Counted from the stretch's first letter, positions 1 to 10,390 are shown. The stretch: 64,000 nt of DNA from Uranotaenia lowii (GCF_029784155.1 NC_073692.1:18850126-18914125), one strand, 5' to 3'. The notes: a model not told the origin generated them from the letters alone. A program made the numbers and translations.

Positions 1-2150
1 GTACTTCTAGCTTGAACAAAATAGCTAATAACTTTTAAGATATTTTTCCATTATGCAACGTGACGAAAGTGTTACGCAACTTTAACAGCTATTTTCTTGA
101 AACATGCCAAACAGTTCACACGACCTGTTCAAAATTTACCAAAATTTTTTTTTGATTCTCAGTTTGGTTTTGACAGTTCTCTGAGGTGTGCTTGGAGACA
201 TCTGGTGGCCCAGCCAAAAAACAAAAAATGGTCCAAAACGGTCGTTGGAAATTTTACACAAGTTTCGGCTAGCTTGTACGTCTGTTCTCTGTGGTGATCC
301 GAATATTCGACCTAATGTTTGGTTAAATATTTAAGAAAATAACAAAAGCGTTTTTTTTTATTTTATCCTTTTTCCTTTATTTGAATGCTCCTCGGCGTTT
401 TTGTGTCGGTTATTTTCAAACAGCATTGAAAACTTGTTTTGACGAATTGTTGATGAACTTGATGATGGTGGAGCAGTAAAATTGTCGTATTTTAATTCGA
501 ACAATAAAACTGAACAGGTTTGAAGACGTTATTTCCAATGTTACGAAAGTTATCACTCATCAATGTTTCGATATTACTTTTTAAAATTGTTTATGAAGTG
601 TTAAACCACGGTTAGTTTATCAAACATAACTAACCGTGATCTGCGTGTTCTTTTAGTAAGAACTGTTAAAAATTATGAAAATTGTTGAAAACTCAGTTAC
701 AATGCAGGTTTCTTAACTTTCTCACCTCTGATCAGCACAGCAATGTAGCATTCGTGTACTTTCGAGAGAAAAGTGCCTGCAGTATCCGATTGCGCATTTA
801 GTGCAAGATTTAATGTCTTTGGTTAGATATGCACACACTCCATTTAATTGCAATGGCCTACCTTAGTAAATTCAGAGCAAGCTCTTAGAATCACTCAAAA
901 ACAATCTGCTATTGTGCAAAGAACTTCCTAAACTCCAAACCGTTTTGAAAAACCATTGATATTTTCGGTACTATTATGTCTGTTCAATGAAGTCTAGTCG
1001 AAACGGGTCGAAACAAGTAGAAATGGATTGACAGTTGATCATTTTTCTCTTTCCAATTGACTTCGACCGATTTCTACCAGGTCGAAACGAATCCTACTGC
1101 CGAGCTGGATTGGTTTCGACTAGTTTCAACTTGCTCCATTGAACAACGACCTGACTAGTTTTGACCAAAACATTGGCTCGTTGAACACCTACCAGTTGAC
1201 AGAAACCAGTTGAAACCTATTTTTACCAACCGTTGAACGAAGCTATTGTTTACGTTCTACTGTCTCCCGCCTATTCGATAAATCTCACTCCTCACGCCTA
1301 TAAGGGTATATACGGACGATAGTATTGGGGAACAATTGGCCTCAGTCATAACCTCAAATTTTGATTTGCTGGCGGCCTCACCATTAATGCTAGGCGCGTT
1401 ACTAAAATCAGTATTCGTTTGTTTTAAACTAATTATAATATTTCTGATTTGATTTTTTTTTTAATCTATCAACAGCTTAACGTTTGAATTCATTACGGGG
1501 CATCCCTAAATGGAAGAGGATAAGCCATCTTTTGCTAATGAATTTTCAAGGTGATTTCAAAACATCTGAAATATATTCTCATGTACTGCTTGGAAAATTA
1601 AAAAAGCGTTGTTTCTAACTTCTTAACGAATGCAAAATCATCCACTGTTACAGCAGTAAATTAATGAAAGTCTTGTCTATGCTAACTTTGAAAATAATCG
1701 CCTACATGCTCTGGTTATTTTAAACATATCCACATAATTCTCTAAATCGTTTAAGTGTGCGATACAGTATGTTGTAATTTCGTTCCGATAAATGATGCGT
1801 TTAATTTCACATTCGAATACGGGAAAGTTGCAAATTCTCAGTACTCATGAAAATCAATCAATCAAAAAAAAATATAATCATTTTCGAAATATCAATGCAC
1901 TTGGCGACCCTGATTACCCAAAAAAATCAAAACACGAACATCTATGTATCGCTTTTCCACAGGACGAATTTGTCGATATAAGTACAGGAAAACCGCGTTT
2001 ATCGTGCGCCCTTCTCAAAAATCGATTCAATTCTTCCATGGTTTGAGGTTATGGCTGAGGCCTCCTGCTAAGGTGGTGTTCGTGTAGAACTATCAATATA
2101 TCCTAATAGCAGCAATGTGGTACAAAGAAAGTGATGAACAAACACGCACA
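1..2150. other. AT-rich stretch with no recognised gene
   Basis: No open frame here looks like a known protein; the longest (84 codons at 1792-2046) has no recognisable motif. A short perfect hairpin lies at 607-638 (CACGGTTAGTT paired with AACTAACCGTG). A cluster of CGAAAC/GTTTCGAC and GTTCAAC motifs at 984-1240 is weakly inverted and may be an old foldback element. Nothing else is supported. Confidence 0.5.
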
Positions 2151-2452
2151 CTAGGTATCAGGCCCTGGCAATTTCACTTTCAATCGTCAATCGTCACTCA
2201 AAAATGAGCACAAAACGCGTCATTCGAAAGAGCTTCACTGTCAATTCCCTCTCACAGCAGCTTCTCTTCACATTCGGCAAACGCTAATTTCACTCCGCTT
2301 TCACCTCGGTCTCCTTCGTTCGAAACTGGCAATCGTCAATTTCATTTCAAAACGAAATTCGAGCATATCCCTTTCAGTGAAAGTTTCATTGCGTATACTC
2401 GCATACCTCCGAAAACAAAGCCGGCCGATGCCGGCTGTAAAACAACAATATA

Positions 2453-2630
2453 CACCAACAATTTGCTGGCGCCCAAGGAAGACACCAACAATTGCTTGAA
2501 GATGCACACGGTGTCGGGCCGACACGGCCGGACGCACCTACAAAAAATACCAACAATTGCTTGAAGACGCACATGGTGCCAGGCCGACACGGCCGGTAGA
2601 CGCATCAACAAAAATACGAACAATCGCACG
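2453..2630. repeat. ~65-bp tandem repeat inside the hAT-type element
   Basis: Units starting ACCAACAATTGCTTGAAGA recur at 2484 and 2549, with partial units on each side at about 2453 and 2615. Each full unit includes the motif GGCCGACACGGCCGG. The array lies wholly inside the hAT-type element. Confidence 0.75.
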
Positions 2631-2662
2631 AGGCACATCAAGAAATCTGTTGCCACGCGACT

Positions 2663-2772
<110 letters not shown>

Positions 2773-3121
2773 GTGTGTATGCTATTTGCTGTCTGTTTTG
2801 CTGCATTGAAAGTCTCGTTTGACGTCGAAATTGATGACTACTGATTGCGGGCAGTTTCAAGCATCATTGAAATTCTCTTCTGCTGACTTTTGAATGTCTT
2901 TCTTTCACCCGAGCAGTGAATATGAGAGGATTCACTTTCATTCGAGTAATGACAGTGAACTGCTCGAAATTGAAATTTGTTGGAGTGAGTCGAATAAAGG
3001 GAAATTTCAATTTCATTCTTTCCTTTCGACGATGCCGAGCCCTGCTAGGTATTACATAACTCGTTACTCAAAAAGTAAAAAGGTAAACGAAGCCTACGTC
3101 ACTTGCCAGGATGTTTATGTA

Positions 3122-3413
3122 AGTTATCACCATTTCAATCTAAGCCAGCCTAAATCATACGACAGAAGAAATCCAGCGACGCATCGGGATCAAGAGGCAC
3201 ATTTTATGCTGACGCTAGCTGCGCGTATCCAGAGACACATTCTATGCTGACGCTATCGGCGCGTGGGAAAACCGTATCATTAGTAGTAAGAAAAATATGT
3301 ATGCGATTGACATAAATAGAAATAAAAATTGATTGACCAGTTCAGTTTTTGGTTGACCGTCAGATTGATAGTTGCTTTTTTAAAAAGTATATCACAGCCG
3401 AAAACTCATAACT
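3122..3413 (+). repeat. 5' LTR of the errantivirus
   Basis: The LTR starts AGTTAT and ends ATAACT, a perfect 6-bp inverted terminus, and is repeated at 10099-10390. It contains an imperfect ~39-bp internal duplication (around 3191-3265, motif TATGCTGACGCTA), an AATAAA signal at 3321-3326 and a TCAGTT initiator-like sequence at 3342-3347. No convincing TATA box is seen, which fits the initiator-driven LTRs of this group. Confidence 0.96.
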
Positions 3414-3430
3414 GGCGCCCGAAAGTCGGG
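3414..3430 (+). promoter_or_regulatory. tRNA primer-binding site
   Basis: GGCGCCCGAAAGTCGGG follows the 5' LTR directly; with the last LTR base it begins TGGCGCC. This is the usual start of a tRNA-primed minus-strand site in retroelements. The identity of the tRNA cannot be fixed without matching to tRNA 3' ends. Confidence 0.8.
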
Positions 3431-3642
3431 ACCATCTTCCAGTAAAAGGATAAGCCCAAAACTTAGCAAAACTAAGTTAGTAAGCGAAGCTGCCCTGAGC
3501 CACCGAGTAGGACTTCGAGGACCGGACCCAGCTCCATCATCGCCAAGCCGATCGACTTGCGTCCCCGAAGGAAGGCAAAGACGCACGCTGGAAAAAAGGA
3601 ACCAACCCGGACAAACTAAATAGGACCAAAAGGATCTAAGCG

Positions 3643-3671
3643 ATGTCCCGCAGTACTTTATTGTACTTCCT
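3643..3671 (+). CDS. env: Predicted env exon 1 (start codon and signal peptide start)
   Basis: An ATG at 3643 opens nine complete codons plus two bases and runs straight into GTAAGT at 3672-3677, a consensus 5' splice site. The acceptor at 8543-8549 (TTTACAG) begins an exon at 8550 in the matching phase. Joining 3671 to 8550 keeps the env frame open and gives a predicted 513-residue protein whose first ~16 residues form a hydrophobic, signal-peptide-like stretch. The downstream env frame has neither an ATG nor a signal peptide at its own start, so the splice supplies both. Gypsy-type elements are known to express env from a spliced RNA. The exact junction is inferred from sequence only. Confidence 0.75.
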
Positions 3672-3710
3672 GTAAGTATAACTTTCATGAAAGAAATAAT
3701 TTTAAGTAAA

Positions 3711-3939
3711 ATTAAAACGTTATAAACGCGAAATCGCCTACTAATAACACAGCAGCAAGCCCGGACCAACCGTAAGCGACCTGCTAAAATATCACAAAGT
3801 GATTTACTAAACCAAAGTTGAAACAAACTAAAAATCTTTTGAAAATAATTAAAACCTTATAAACGCGAAATCGCATACTAATAACACAGCAGCAAGCCCG
3901 GACCAACCGTAAGCGACCTGCTATAATATCACAAAGTGA
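3711..3939 (+). repeat. 92-bp direct repeat in the errantiviral leader
   Basis: Two ~92-bp copies, 3711-3802 and 3848-3939, differ at only a few positions and are spaced 137 bp apart. They include AACACAGCAGCAAGCCCGG. They lie in the untranslated leader between the env splice donor and gag. Confidence 0.93.
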
Positions 3940-3989
3940 ACAAACTAATCCAAACAAAAACAAAAAAAAAAACCTCCCCGCGACGCGAC

Positions 3990-4067
3990 GCAACAGCGAT
4001 AGTGAACCGCGAGTGTAATAACGATCAAACAGCAACAGCGATAGTGAACCGCGAGTGTAATAACGAT
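3990..4067 (+). repeat. 36-bp direct repeat just before gag
   Basis: Two identical 36-bp copies, 3990-4025 and 4032-4067, contain AGTGAACCGCGAGTGTAATA. They end 22 bp before the gag ATG. With the upstream 92-bp pair they make most of the leader repetitive. Confidence 0.95.
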
Positions 4068-4089
4068 AAAATATTTATTTTTTATTGAG

Positions 4090-5340
4090 ATGGTGGAACC
4101 TAGCCAGATTCTTAGGCCACCACGGCTTTCGGTTCCAAACCCGGGGCCCGCTAGCCAAAATAACCGATTCCAAGTTGATAGGAATATTAGTTTTGAAGAT
4201 CGCGGTAAAATCCCTCAAGTTGTAAGGGATTTACCTGATTTTAATGGCAATCCGAGAGATTTAAGCTCGTGGATGCTGGACGTCGAAGACGTTCTTGAAC
4301 TTTTCGACGATTTAAGGGATACATTTCAGTATCACCTGTTAATCAAAACCATCCGTAGGAAGATAAAAGGTGAGGCCAATAATGCGCTCATAACCAGCAA
4401 CACCCCCACACAATGGGAAAATATTAAAGAAGTTCTGAAACTTTATTACGCTGATAAGAGGGACCTTATGACCCTCGACAACCAGCTTAAATCTTTGAGC
4501 AGGAACAAGCAGGAAAGCATCGAGAGCTATTACTCTAGAGTAAGGGAGCTTGTCACCCTTATAAGCTCAGCCATCTCGATGGATGACCAGTGGCGTGGTA
4601 ATGAAATTATTTTGATGAAATTGTATAACCAAATAGCATTGGATACTTTTATTAGGGGACTTGGAGATCCACTCTCCAGGTTTTGCAAAAATTTTAGACC
4701 GCAAAGCTTGGCACAGGCATACAGTTATTGTGTTGATTATCTAAATTTAGACGCACGAAATGCCCCAGTAGGCATCGCAAGTTGGCACCCCATTCCATCA
4801 GCAGCACCAAGGCAGCACAATGCACCGCCGGTGTTTCCTAGAAATTATCATGATAAACCGCCACTACCCCCTCGGCAAATTCAACACTTTCCACAAAGAC
4901 CACACCCACAAGCTCCACCGCGTCATTATCATCGAAATTTTATTCCACAAGCTCAAAGGAATGTTTTTGCTCCAAATAGGACTTTTGCTCAGGCTCAACC
5001 TCGTCCTGAACCTATGGACACGAGTACTATTCGGACTCATAATATTAATTATGGCAATCGGCCAGTAGCCCAACGCCGAAGGGCAAGTGACTCTATGAGA
5101 GTTCATGACCCTCAACCCAAGCGAACAGCACACACATTAGAGAAAACCGCCAATTCCGCAGAGTACCAACAGTGGTACGATAAACAATCTCAATCAAATC
5201 AAAACTATTTTGATTATGAAGAGAATTTGGAATCCTTGGCGAATCTAGATTTAAGAAACACAGATAAAGAAGAAAATGCAAGTTCACATGAAAATAATTT
5301 TTTAGAAAAAACTCATTGGGTAACAAAATGGTACAACTGA
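4090..5340 (+). CDS. gag: Gag structural polyprotein of the errantivirus
   Basis: The 416-codon ATG frame sits in the gag position. Residues ~45-220 hold a capsid-like region starting with F-N-G-N-P-R-D-L-S-S-W, a pattern shared with retrotransposon Gag proteins. The C-terminal part is rich in Pro, Arg, Gln and His and is likely RNA-binding. No CCHC zinc knuckle is present, as is usual in errantiviruses. It should assemble the particle and package genomic RNA. The last ~25 bases overlap pol, and a -1 frameshift site lies at 5298-5304. The ATG follows the repeated leader directly, and no upstream in-frame alternative is evident. Confidence 0.9.
   Translation: MVEPSQILRPPRLSVPNPGPASQNNRFQVDRNISFEDRGKIPQVVRDLPDFNGNPRDLSSWMLDVEDVLELFDDLRDTFQYHLLIKTIRRKIKGEANNALITSNTPTQWENIKEVLKLYYADKRDLMTLDNQLKSLSRNKQESIESYYSRVRELVTLISSAISMDDQWRGNEIILMKLYNQIALDTFIRGLGDPLSRFCKNFRPQSLAQAYSYCVDYLNLDARNAPVGIASWHPIPSAAPRQHNAPPVFPRNYHDKPPLPPRQIQHFPQRPHPQAPPRHYHRNFIPQAQRNVFAPNRTFAQAQPRPEPMDTSTIRTHNINYGNRPVAQRRRASDSMRVHDPQPKRTAHTLEKTANSAEYQQWYDKQSQSNQNYFDYEENLESLANLDLRNTDKEENASSHENNFLEKTHWVTKWYN
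5298..5304 (+). promoter_or_regulatory. -1 ribosomal frameshift slippery heptamer
   Basis: T TTT TTA in the gag codon phase is a canonical X XXY YYZ slippery site. Slipping back one base moves ribosomes from the gag frame into the pol frame, which is open through this point and overlaps the end of gag. No structural stimulator was modelled. The pol frame has no ATG near its start, which supports expression as a Gag-Pol fusion. Confidence 0.8.
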
Positions 5341-8300
5341 AACCTATTTCCCCACTTCCATATATAAAAATACCTACAACTAAAGGCGATATAAAATTAC
5401 TAGTTGATTGTGGAGCCAATATTAATATAATTTCAAAAAAATGGGCATATAATAGTAGAACTAATATATTGAAAATTCCAGAACAAACTGTAAAAGGAGT
5501 AACTGGAAAAAACGTTATTTCAGAAGTAACTCATCTTCCAATATTTGAACCAGTAATTAAGGACACTTTCGAATTTTCCATTTTTGATTTCCATACATTT
5601 TTTGACGGAATCATTGGAACAGGCATTATTTTCAATAACGCTTTCAATCTAATATCTAATCAAGAAGTACTACAAGTTTTTGGCAAAGGCTATACGCTGA
5701 ATATTCCAATTCATTTTTATAAACCCTCGCCAATGCCACGAAAAATCAATTCGGCACTTGTTACTGAAAAATTGCGACTTAAACACCTTACAAAGCAAGA
5801 AGTGTCAGAACTTGTCCCAATTTTAGAACAATTCCAAGAAATTTTCCACGATCCGGATGATACCCTGTCGTGTACTACAAATGTTAAATGTGACATTCGT
5901 ACCATCGATGATTTACCTATTTACCAAAAATCATACCCATACCCTATGGCGTACAAAGATAAGGTGGACAAGCAAATGTTAAAACTAATTAATTCTGGTG
6001 TAATTAGACCATCTAGATCACCATGGAATTCTCCGGTATGGATTGTACCCAAAAAAATGGATGCCTCCGGAGAGAAAAAATTTAGACTGGTCATAGACTA
6101 TAGGAAATTAAATCAAAAAACGGTATCTGATAAATATCCGATGCCGGAAATATCCAACATTCATGACCAACTTGGAGGGAACAAATACTTTACTACTTTG
6201 GACTTAGCTTCTGGTTTTCATCAAATTAAGATGAACCCAAAGGACATTGAAAAAACTGCTTTTTCTGTCAACTATGGCAAATACGAGTTCCTTCGTATGC
6301 CATTTGGCCTTAAAAACGCTCCTGCGATCTTTCAGAGAGCTATGAATGATGTCCTTCGAGAAGAAATTGGAAAACGTTGTTATGTCTATATTGACGACGT
6401 TATTGTGTTTGGGAAAAATTTAGAAGAACACAATCAAAACTTGAAAGTTGTCCTACAAACTCTAAAAAATGCCAACCTCAAAGTCCAATTGGACAAATCT
6501 GAATTTTTACATAACTCGATTGAATTTTTAGGATATGTAATTGCCGACAATGGAATTAAACCAAATGAGAAAAAAAATGAAGTAATTAAAAACTATCCAG
6601 AACCTAAAGACCTCAAACAACTAAGAGGATTCTTAGGCATGGTAGGATACTACAGGAGATTCGTGAAAGATTTCGCTAAGGTAGCAAAACCTTTAACAAA
6701 TCTTTTGAGAGGTGAGAGGAATTCGGATTCAAATAGTTCCAAGAAAAAAATCACGTTAAACCAACAGGAAAGAGATTGTTTCGAAACCATGAAAACGATA
6801 CTAACTGGAAGTCACATTTTAATTTATCCAGACTTCAAAAAGCCCTTTTTAATAACTACCGACGCATCAAACTTCGCTATTGGTGCCGTGTTAAGTCAAG
6901 GTGAAATGGGAAAAGACAAACCAATTCATTTTGCTTCAAGAACATTGAATAGAGCTGAAGAGAATTATTCGGCAACGGAGAAAGAAATGCTTGCCATTTA
7001 CTGGGCTCTTAAAGTGTTTAGGAATTACATTTATGGTCAGACATTTAAGATTGTCACGGACCATCAACCATTGACATTTTCATTGTCACCTAGAAATATT
7101 AATGCAAAATTGAAGAATTGGAAATCGTATTTAGAAGAGCACGACTATGAAATCGTGTATAAACCCGGAAAAAGCAATGTGGTAGCAGACGCTTTAAGTC
7201 GCATTCAAATTCACTCGCTCACGCCAACGCAACATTCCGCAGAGAACGATGATAGTAATTACATTTTATCAACAGAGGCCCCACTCAACGCATTTAGAAA
7301 CCAAGTAATTATCGAGAAAGTAAACGATAAACCGAACACAATAGTAACACATCCTTTTCCAGGAATAAGACGGACTGTCATTAAGAGAACCTGCTTAACT
7401 GACCAAACTTTGGCAACATTACTTAAGGAATTTTTTGATCCTACAAAATTAAACGGTTTGCATACCTCCGAGGAGATTTTGGGGAAACTTCAAGAAGTAT
7501 ACAAACAGTTTTTCAGTCAGGCTGGTCTTCTTAAAATCCGCTTTACACAAAGAATTCTGAAAGACGTCTCAGATCCAGAGGAACAACAAAAAATCATTAG
7601 AGAAACTCATTTGAGAGCTCATCGCGGTGTTAATGAAAATCGAGAACAAATTATGCGTGAGTTCTACTTTCCAAAAATTACGCATCAAATTCAAACATTT
7701 ATCAGAGTCTGTGACGTCTGTAACGAATCAAAATACGATCGACACCCACTTGTTTTACCAATTCAGGAAACGCCCATTCCAAGATATCCATTCCAAATTG
7801 TTCATATTGATATTTTTCTTATTCAAGAACAATACTTTCTTTCAAGTATTGACAAGTTCAGTAAATATGGTCGTATGGTGCCCGTACAGTCCAGAAACGC
7901 ACCACACATTGAAAAAGGAATGTGGACGACTCTTACATCCCATGTAGTACCGGAATCGATCGTTTTAGACAATGAAAGAAGTCTTCAATCACCAAATATT
8001 CGTGGTTGGATGATAGATTTAGGAATTCAAGTGTATTTGACACCTACCCATAAGTCAGAAGTTAACGGCGCAGTAGAACGATTCCATTCTACTGTTATCG
8101 AAATGTACCGTATTCAAAAACAGATAACCCCAGACGCAACTGTTCGAAATCTTGTTCAAACTGTCGTCGAAAAATATAACAATACGATACATTCCTCAAC
8201 ATCCATGACCCCCAAAGAAATTGTATTTGGGAAGACGAGAAATACTGACCAACAAATTGACCCCGACAAACTAGAAGAAATCCGACAAAAACGATACGAT

Positions 8301-8564
8301 GACGTTTTAGCAAGCCTGACAAAAACTCAAAAAAATCAACTATCGAAAGTTAATAAAAATCGAGCAGATGCTCCTCAGTTCACAGTAGGGAAAAAGGTAT
8401 TTGTAAAAGACAAAATTATTAAAGCTAAACACAAGCCGAGATTTAAGAAAAACTATGTACAACTAAATAACGAAGTCACTTTTAGAAATGAACATAATGC
8501 GAAATTACACAAATCTAATGTCAAAAATATAAATATTAAACATTTACAGGCTACCGCTGATTAG
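5304..8564 (+). CDS. pol: Pol: protease, reverse transcriptase, RNase H, integrase
   Basis: The uninterrupted frame, counted from 5316, has 1082 codons; translation likely enters at 5304 by frameshift. Domains run in gypsy order. The protease active site is D-C-G-A at residue ~31, with Cys where Ser or Thr is usual. The reverse transcriptase has Y-I-D-D at 358-361. RNase H has T-T-D-A-S with Asp ~516. The integrase zinc finger has His765, His769, Cys799 and Cys802, and its catalytic triad is Asp832, Asp885 and Glu921, exactly D-35-E. All metal-binding catalytic residues are present. It copies viral RNA into DNA and inserts it in the genome. The end of pol overlaps the env acceptor exon. Confidence 0.96.
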   Translation, partial: RKNSLGNKMVQLKPISPLPYIKIPTTKGDIKLLVDCGANINIISKKWAYNSRTNILKIPEQTVKGVTGKNVISEVTHLPIFEPVIKDTFEFSIFDFHTFFDGIIGTGIIFNNAFNLISNQEVLQVFGKGYTLNIPIHFYKPSPMPRKINSALVTEKLRLKHLTKQEVSELVPILEQFQEIFHDPDDTLSCTTNVKCDIRTIDDLPIYQKSYPYPMAYKDKVDKQMLKLINSGVIRPSRSPWNSPVWIVPKKMDASGEKKFRLVIDYRKLNQKTVSDKYPMPEISNIHDQLGGNKYFTTLDLASGFHQIKMNPKDIEKTAFSVNYGKYEFLRMPFGLKNAPAIFQRAMNDVLREEIGKRCYVYIDDVIVFGKNLEEHNQNLKVVLQTLKNANLKVQLDKSEFLHNSIEFLGYVIADNGIKPNEKKNEVIKNYPEPKDLKQLRGFLGMVGYYRRFVKDFAKVAKPLTNLLRGERNSDSNSSKKKITLNQQERDCFETMKTILTGSHILIYPDFKKPFLITTDASNFAIGAVLSQGEMGKDKPIHFASRTLNRAEENYSATEKEMLAIYWALKVFRNYIYGQTFKIVTDHQPLTFSLSPRNINAKLKNWKSYLEEHDYEIVYKPGKSNVVADALSRIQIHSLTPTQHSAENDDSNYILSTEAPLNAFRNQVIIEKVNDKPNTIVTHPFPGIRRTVIKRTCLTDQTLATLLKEFFDPTKLNGLHTSEEILGKLQEVYKQFFSQAGLLKIRFTQRILKDVSDPEEQQKIIRETHLRAHRGVNENREQIMREFYFPKITHQIQTFIRVCDVCNESKYDRHPLVLPIQETPIPRYPFQIVHIDIFLIQEQYFLSSIDKFSKYGRMVPVQSRNAPHIEKGMWTTLTSHVVPESIVLDNERSLQSPNIRGWMIDLGIQVYLTPTHKSEVNGAVERFHSTVIEMYRIQKQITPDATVRNLVQTVVEKYNNTIHSSTSMTPKEIVFGKTRNTDQQIDPDKLEEIRQKRYDDVLASLTKTQKNQLSKVNKNRADAPQFTVGKKVFVKDKIIKAKHKPRFKKNYVQLNNEVTFRNEHNAKLHKSNVKNINIKHLQATAD
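8543..8549 (+). promoter_or_regulatory. Predicted env splice acceptor
   Basis: TTTACAG lies in the 3' end of pol, in AT-rich sequence just upstream of the env frame. Its exon starts at 8550 and continues the codon begun at the 3671/3672 donor. The env frame is closed upstream by a stop at 8530-8532, so the acceptor sits just after the frame opens. Confidence 0.72.
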
Positions 8565-10062
8565 TGGACAAAATATCGAGATTCACAATGTGAGAGAAGA
8601 TGTAGTCGCCATTGTCAAAACAGGAGAGGCTAAGATAATTGAAGGATATCAAAAATTTATACATACAATAAACATTACAGTCATAGAAAACACTATATAC
8701 CAAATCGAAGCTGCATCTACGAATATTAGTAACCCCGAGTTAAAAAGACTTCTCGACCAAAAAACTAATGACCTAATTGACAATGTGAGAAGGCTTAAAC
8801 CCAGAACAAGACAAAGTCGCTGGGATGCCCTCGGACGAGCTTGGAAATGGATGTCCGGCTCACCAGACGCTGATGATTTGATATTGATGACAAATGGAAT
8901 TAATTCCATATCCGATAATAGCAACAAACAGATATCAATAAATGATCAATTATATAGTAGTATAAACAACTTAACAAAAACAATAAATGAACTTATTGAA
9001 ATAGAGTCAGTCAATTCCAAAATAACTATTGAAGACAACACGATTTTAAAACTTATTTTAAACATAAATATGTTAAACGATGAAATAGCAGCTATCCAAG
9101 AATCGATAACATTAGCAAAGATAGGCATAGTTAATTACAAATTACTAACAACGGAGGAGATAAATCAAATTGACGGGATCATGAGCAGTCAAGGCGTACA
9201 TCTAGAACTCTTGGAAGAAGCGCTCAACCTAGCGAGAATCACCATCGGATCGCACAAAGACACACTACTTTACATCATAAAAATTCCAAAATTCTATCCG
9301 GAAACATACGAGGAACTAAAAATTGAGGCAATCTACAAAAACTCTCAACGCATCCAACTGAAGGGTAACGATTATATCAGAGGATCAATTGAACTATTCC
9401 GCCAAACAAGCCATTGCGAACGATTCGGAAATTGGAGTTTATGTCACAGATCAGACTTAGAAGATGTTTCCAATGACCGTTGCATTTCAAAGATAGTGAA
9501 AGGAGTCGAAAGCAGTTGTTCTTACGAACATTTCTCTCAACATGCACCTACAGTCGAGATGAGCCAAACGACAGTACTTGTAAACGATGTCAGTACAACT
9601 TTACATTCCACATGTGGAATCGCCAACAGAAACTTAACAGGATCATTCATCATTGTATTCCAAAACTGTTCAATAACAGTTGAAAACTTCACGTATACAA
9701 ATGATATCATCAAAACAATAAGCCAACGAATCTTCATCCCATCAACTAGTTTGGTAGCGATGCAAGAAAACATCGAATATAAAATCGATATCCAAACACT
9801 TCACCAAATGCAACAAAAACACCTAAAGCACTTGGATCATCTAAAATCAACAACCACAGTACATGGCTGGTCGCTATTAGGAGGATTTTCATGTTCATCC
9901 ATGATTATCATTATGATCATAGTTTACACTCTGAAAAAATCGCATTCCCAAGGCGCAATCGTTCAGATTGAACAAACAAAGGAACCTCAGAAACCAGTAG
10001 AAACCAAAAGTTATCATTATTACCAACCGGCTTCCGCTCATTCATCTTTATCAGCAGTTTAA
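8550..10062 (+). CDS. env: Env glycoprotein, errantivirus / baculovirus F type (exon 2)
   Basis: The frame runs without interruption to 10062. It has features of the fusion-protein-like Env of gypsy-type errantiviruses. A basic furin-like site (R-T-R-Q-S-R) near codon 77 from 8590 is followed by a hydrophobic fusion-peptide-like segment starting W-D-A-L-G. Several N-glycosylation sequons and paired cysteines follow, then one membrane-spanning stretch (S-M-I-I-I-M-I-I-V-Y) and a ~45-residue cytoplasmic tail. It should be a type I membrane protein for cell-to-cell transfer. The first ATG-like start in the frame is only a GTG at 8590, so the start probably comes from the exon at 3643-3671. No stop or frameshift is visible. 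Confidence 0.9.
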
Positions 10063-10087
10063 TATTGAACCAGGAGGTTCAACACTT

Positions 10088-10098
10088 AGAGGGTGAGC
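10088..10098 (+). promoter_or_regulatory. Polypurine tract
   Basis: AGAGGGTGAGC directly precedes the 3' LTR, the position of the plus-strand primer in LTR retroelements. One T interrupts the purine run. Confidence 0.7.
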
Positions 10099-10390
10099 AG
10101 TTATCACCATTTCAATCTAAGCCAGCCTAAATCATACGACAGAAGAAATCCAGCGACGCATCGGGATCAAGAGGCACATTTTATGCTGACGCTAGCTGCG
10201 CGTATCCAGAGACACATTCTATGCTGACGCTATCGGCGCGTGGGAAAACCGTATCATTAGTAGTAAGAAAAATATGTATGCGATTGACATAAATAGAAAT
10301 AAAAATTGATTGACCAGTTCAGTTTTTGGTTGACCGTCAGATTGATAGTTGCTTTTTTAAAAAGTATATCACAGCCGAAAACTCATAACT
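10099..10390 (+). repeat. 3' LTR of the errantivirus
   Basis: This LTR is 292 bp, appears identical to 3122-3413, and has the same AGTTAT/ATAACT ends. It is followed by TGTA, the second copy of the target-site duplication. Confidence 0.96.

Larger units (their letters stand above)
3122..10390 (+). mobile_element. Complete errantivirus (gypsy-type endogenous retrovirus)
   Basis: This is a full-length LTR element of about 7.3 kb in the order LTR, primer-binding site, leader, gag, pol, env, polypurine tract, LTR. The two 292-bp LTRs look identical by eye. The insertion is flanked by TGTA at 3118-3121 and 10391-10394; a 4-bp duplication of YRYR form is characteristic of gypsy-type errantiviruses. 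The gag, pol and env frames are uninterrupted. Identical LTRs and intact frames imply a recent, possibly still mobile insertion; that is inference, and expression was not examined. Confidence 0.96.

Noticed and set aside
984..1240. Foldback MITE built of CGAAAC/GTTTCGAC motifs
   Set aside because: Inverted matches are short and broken, and no termini or target duplication could be found.
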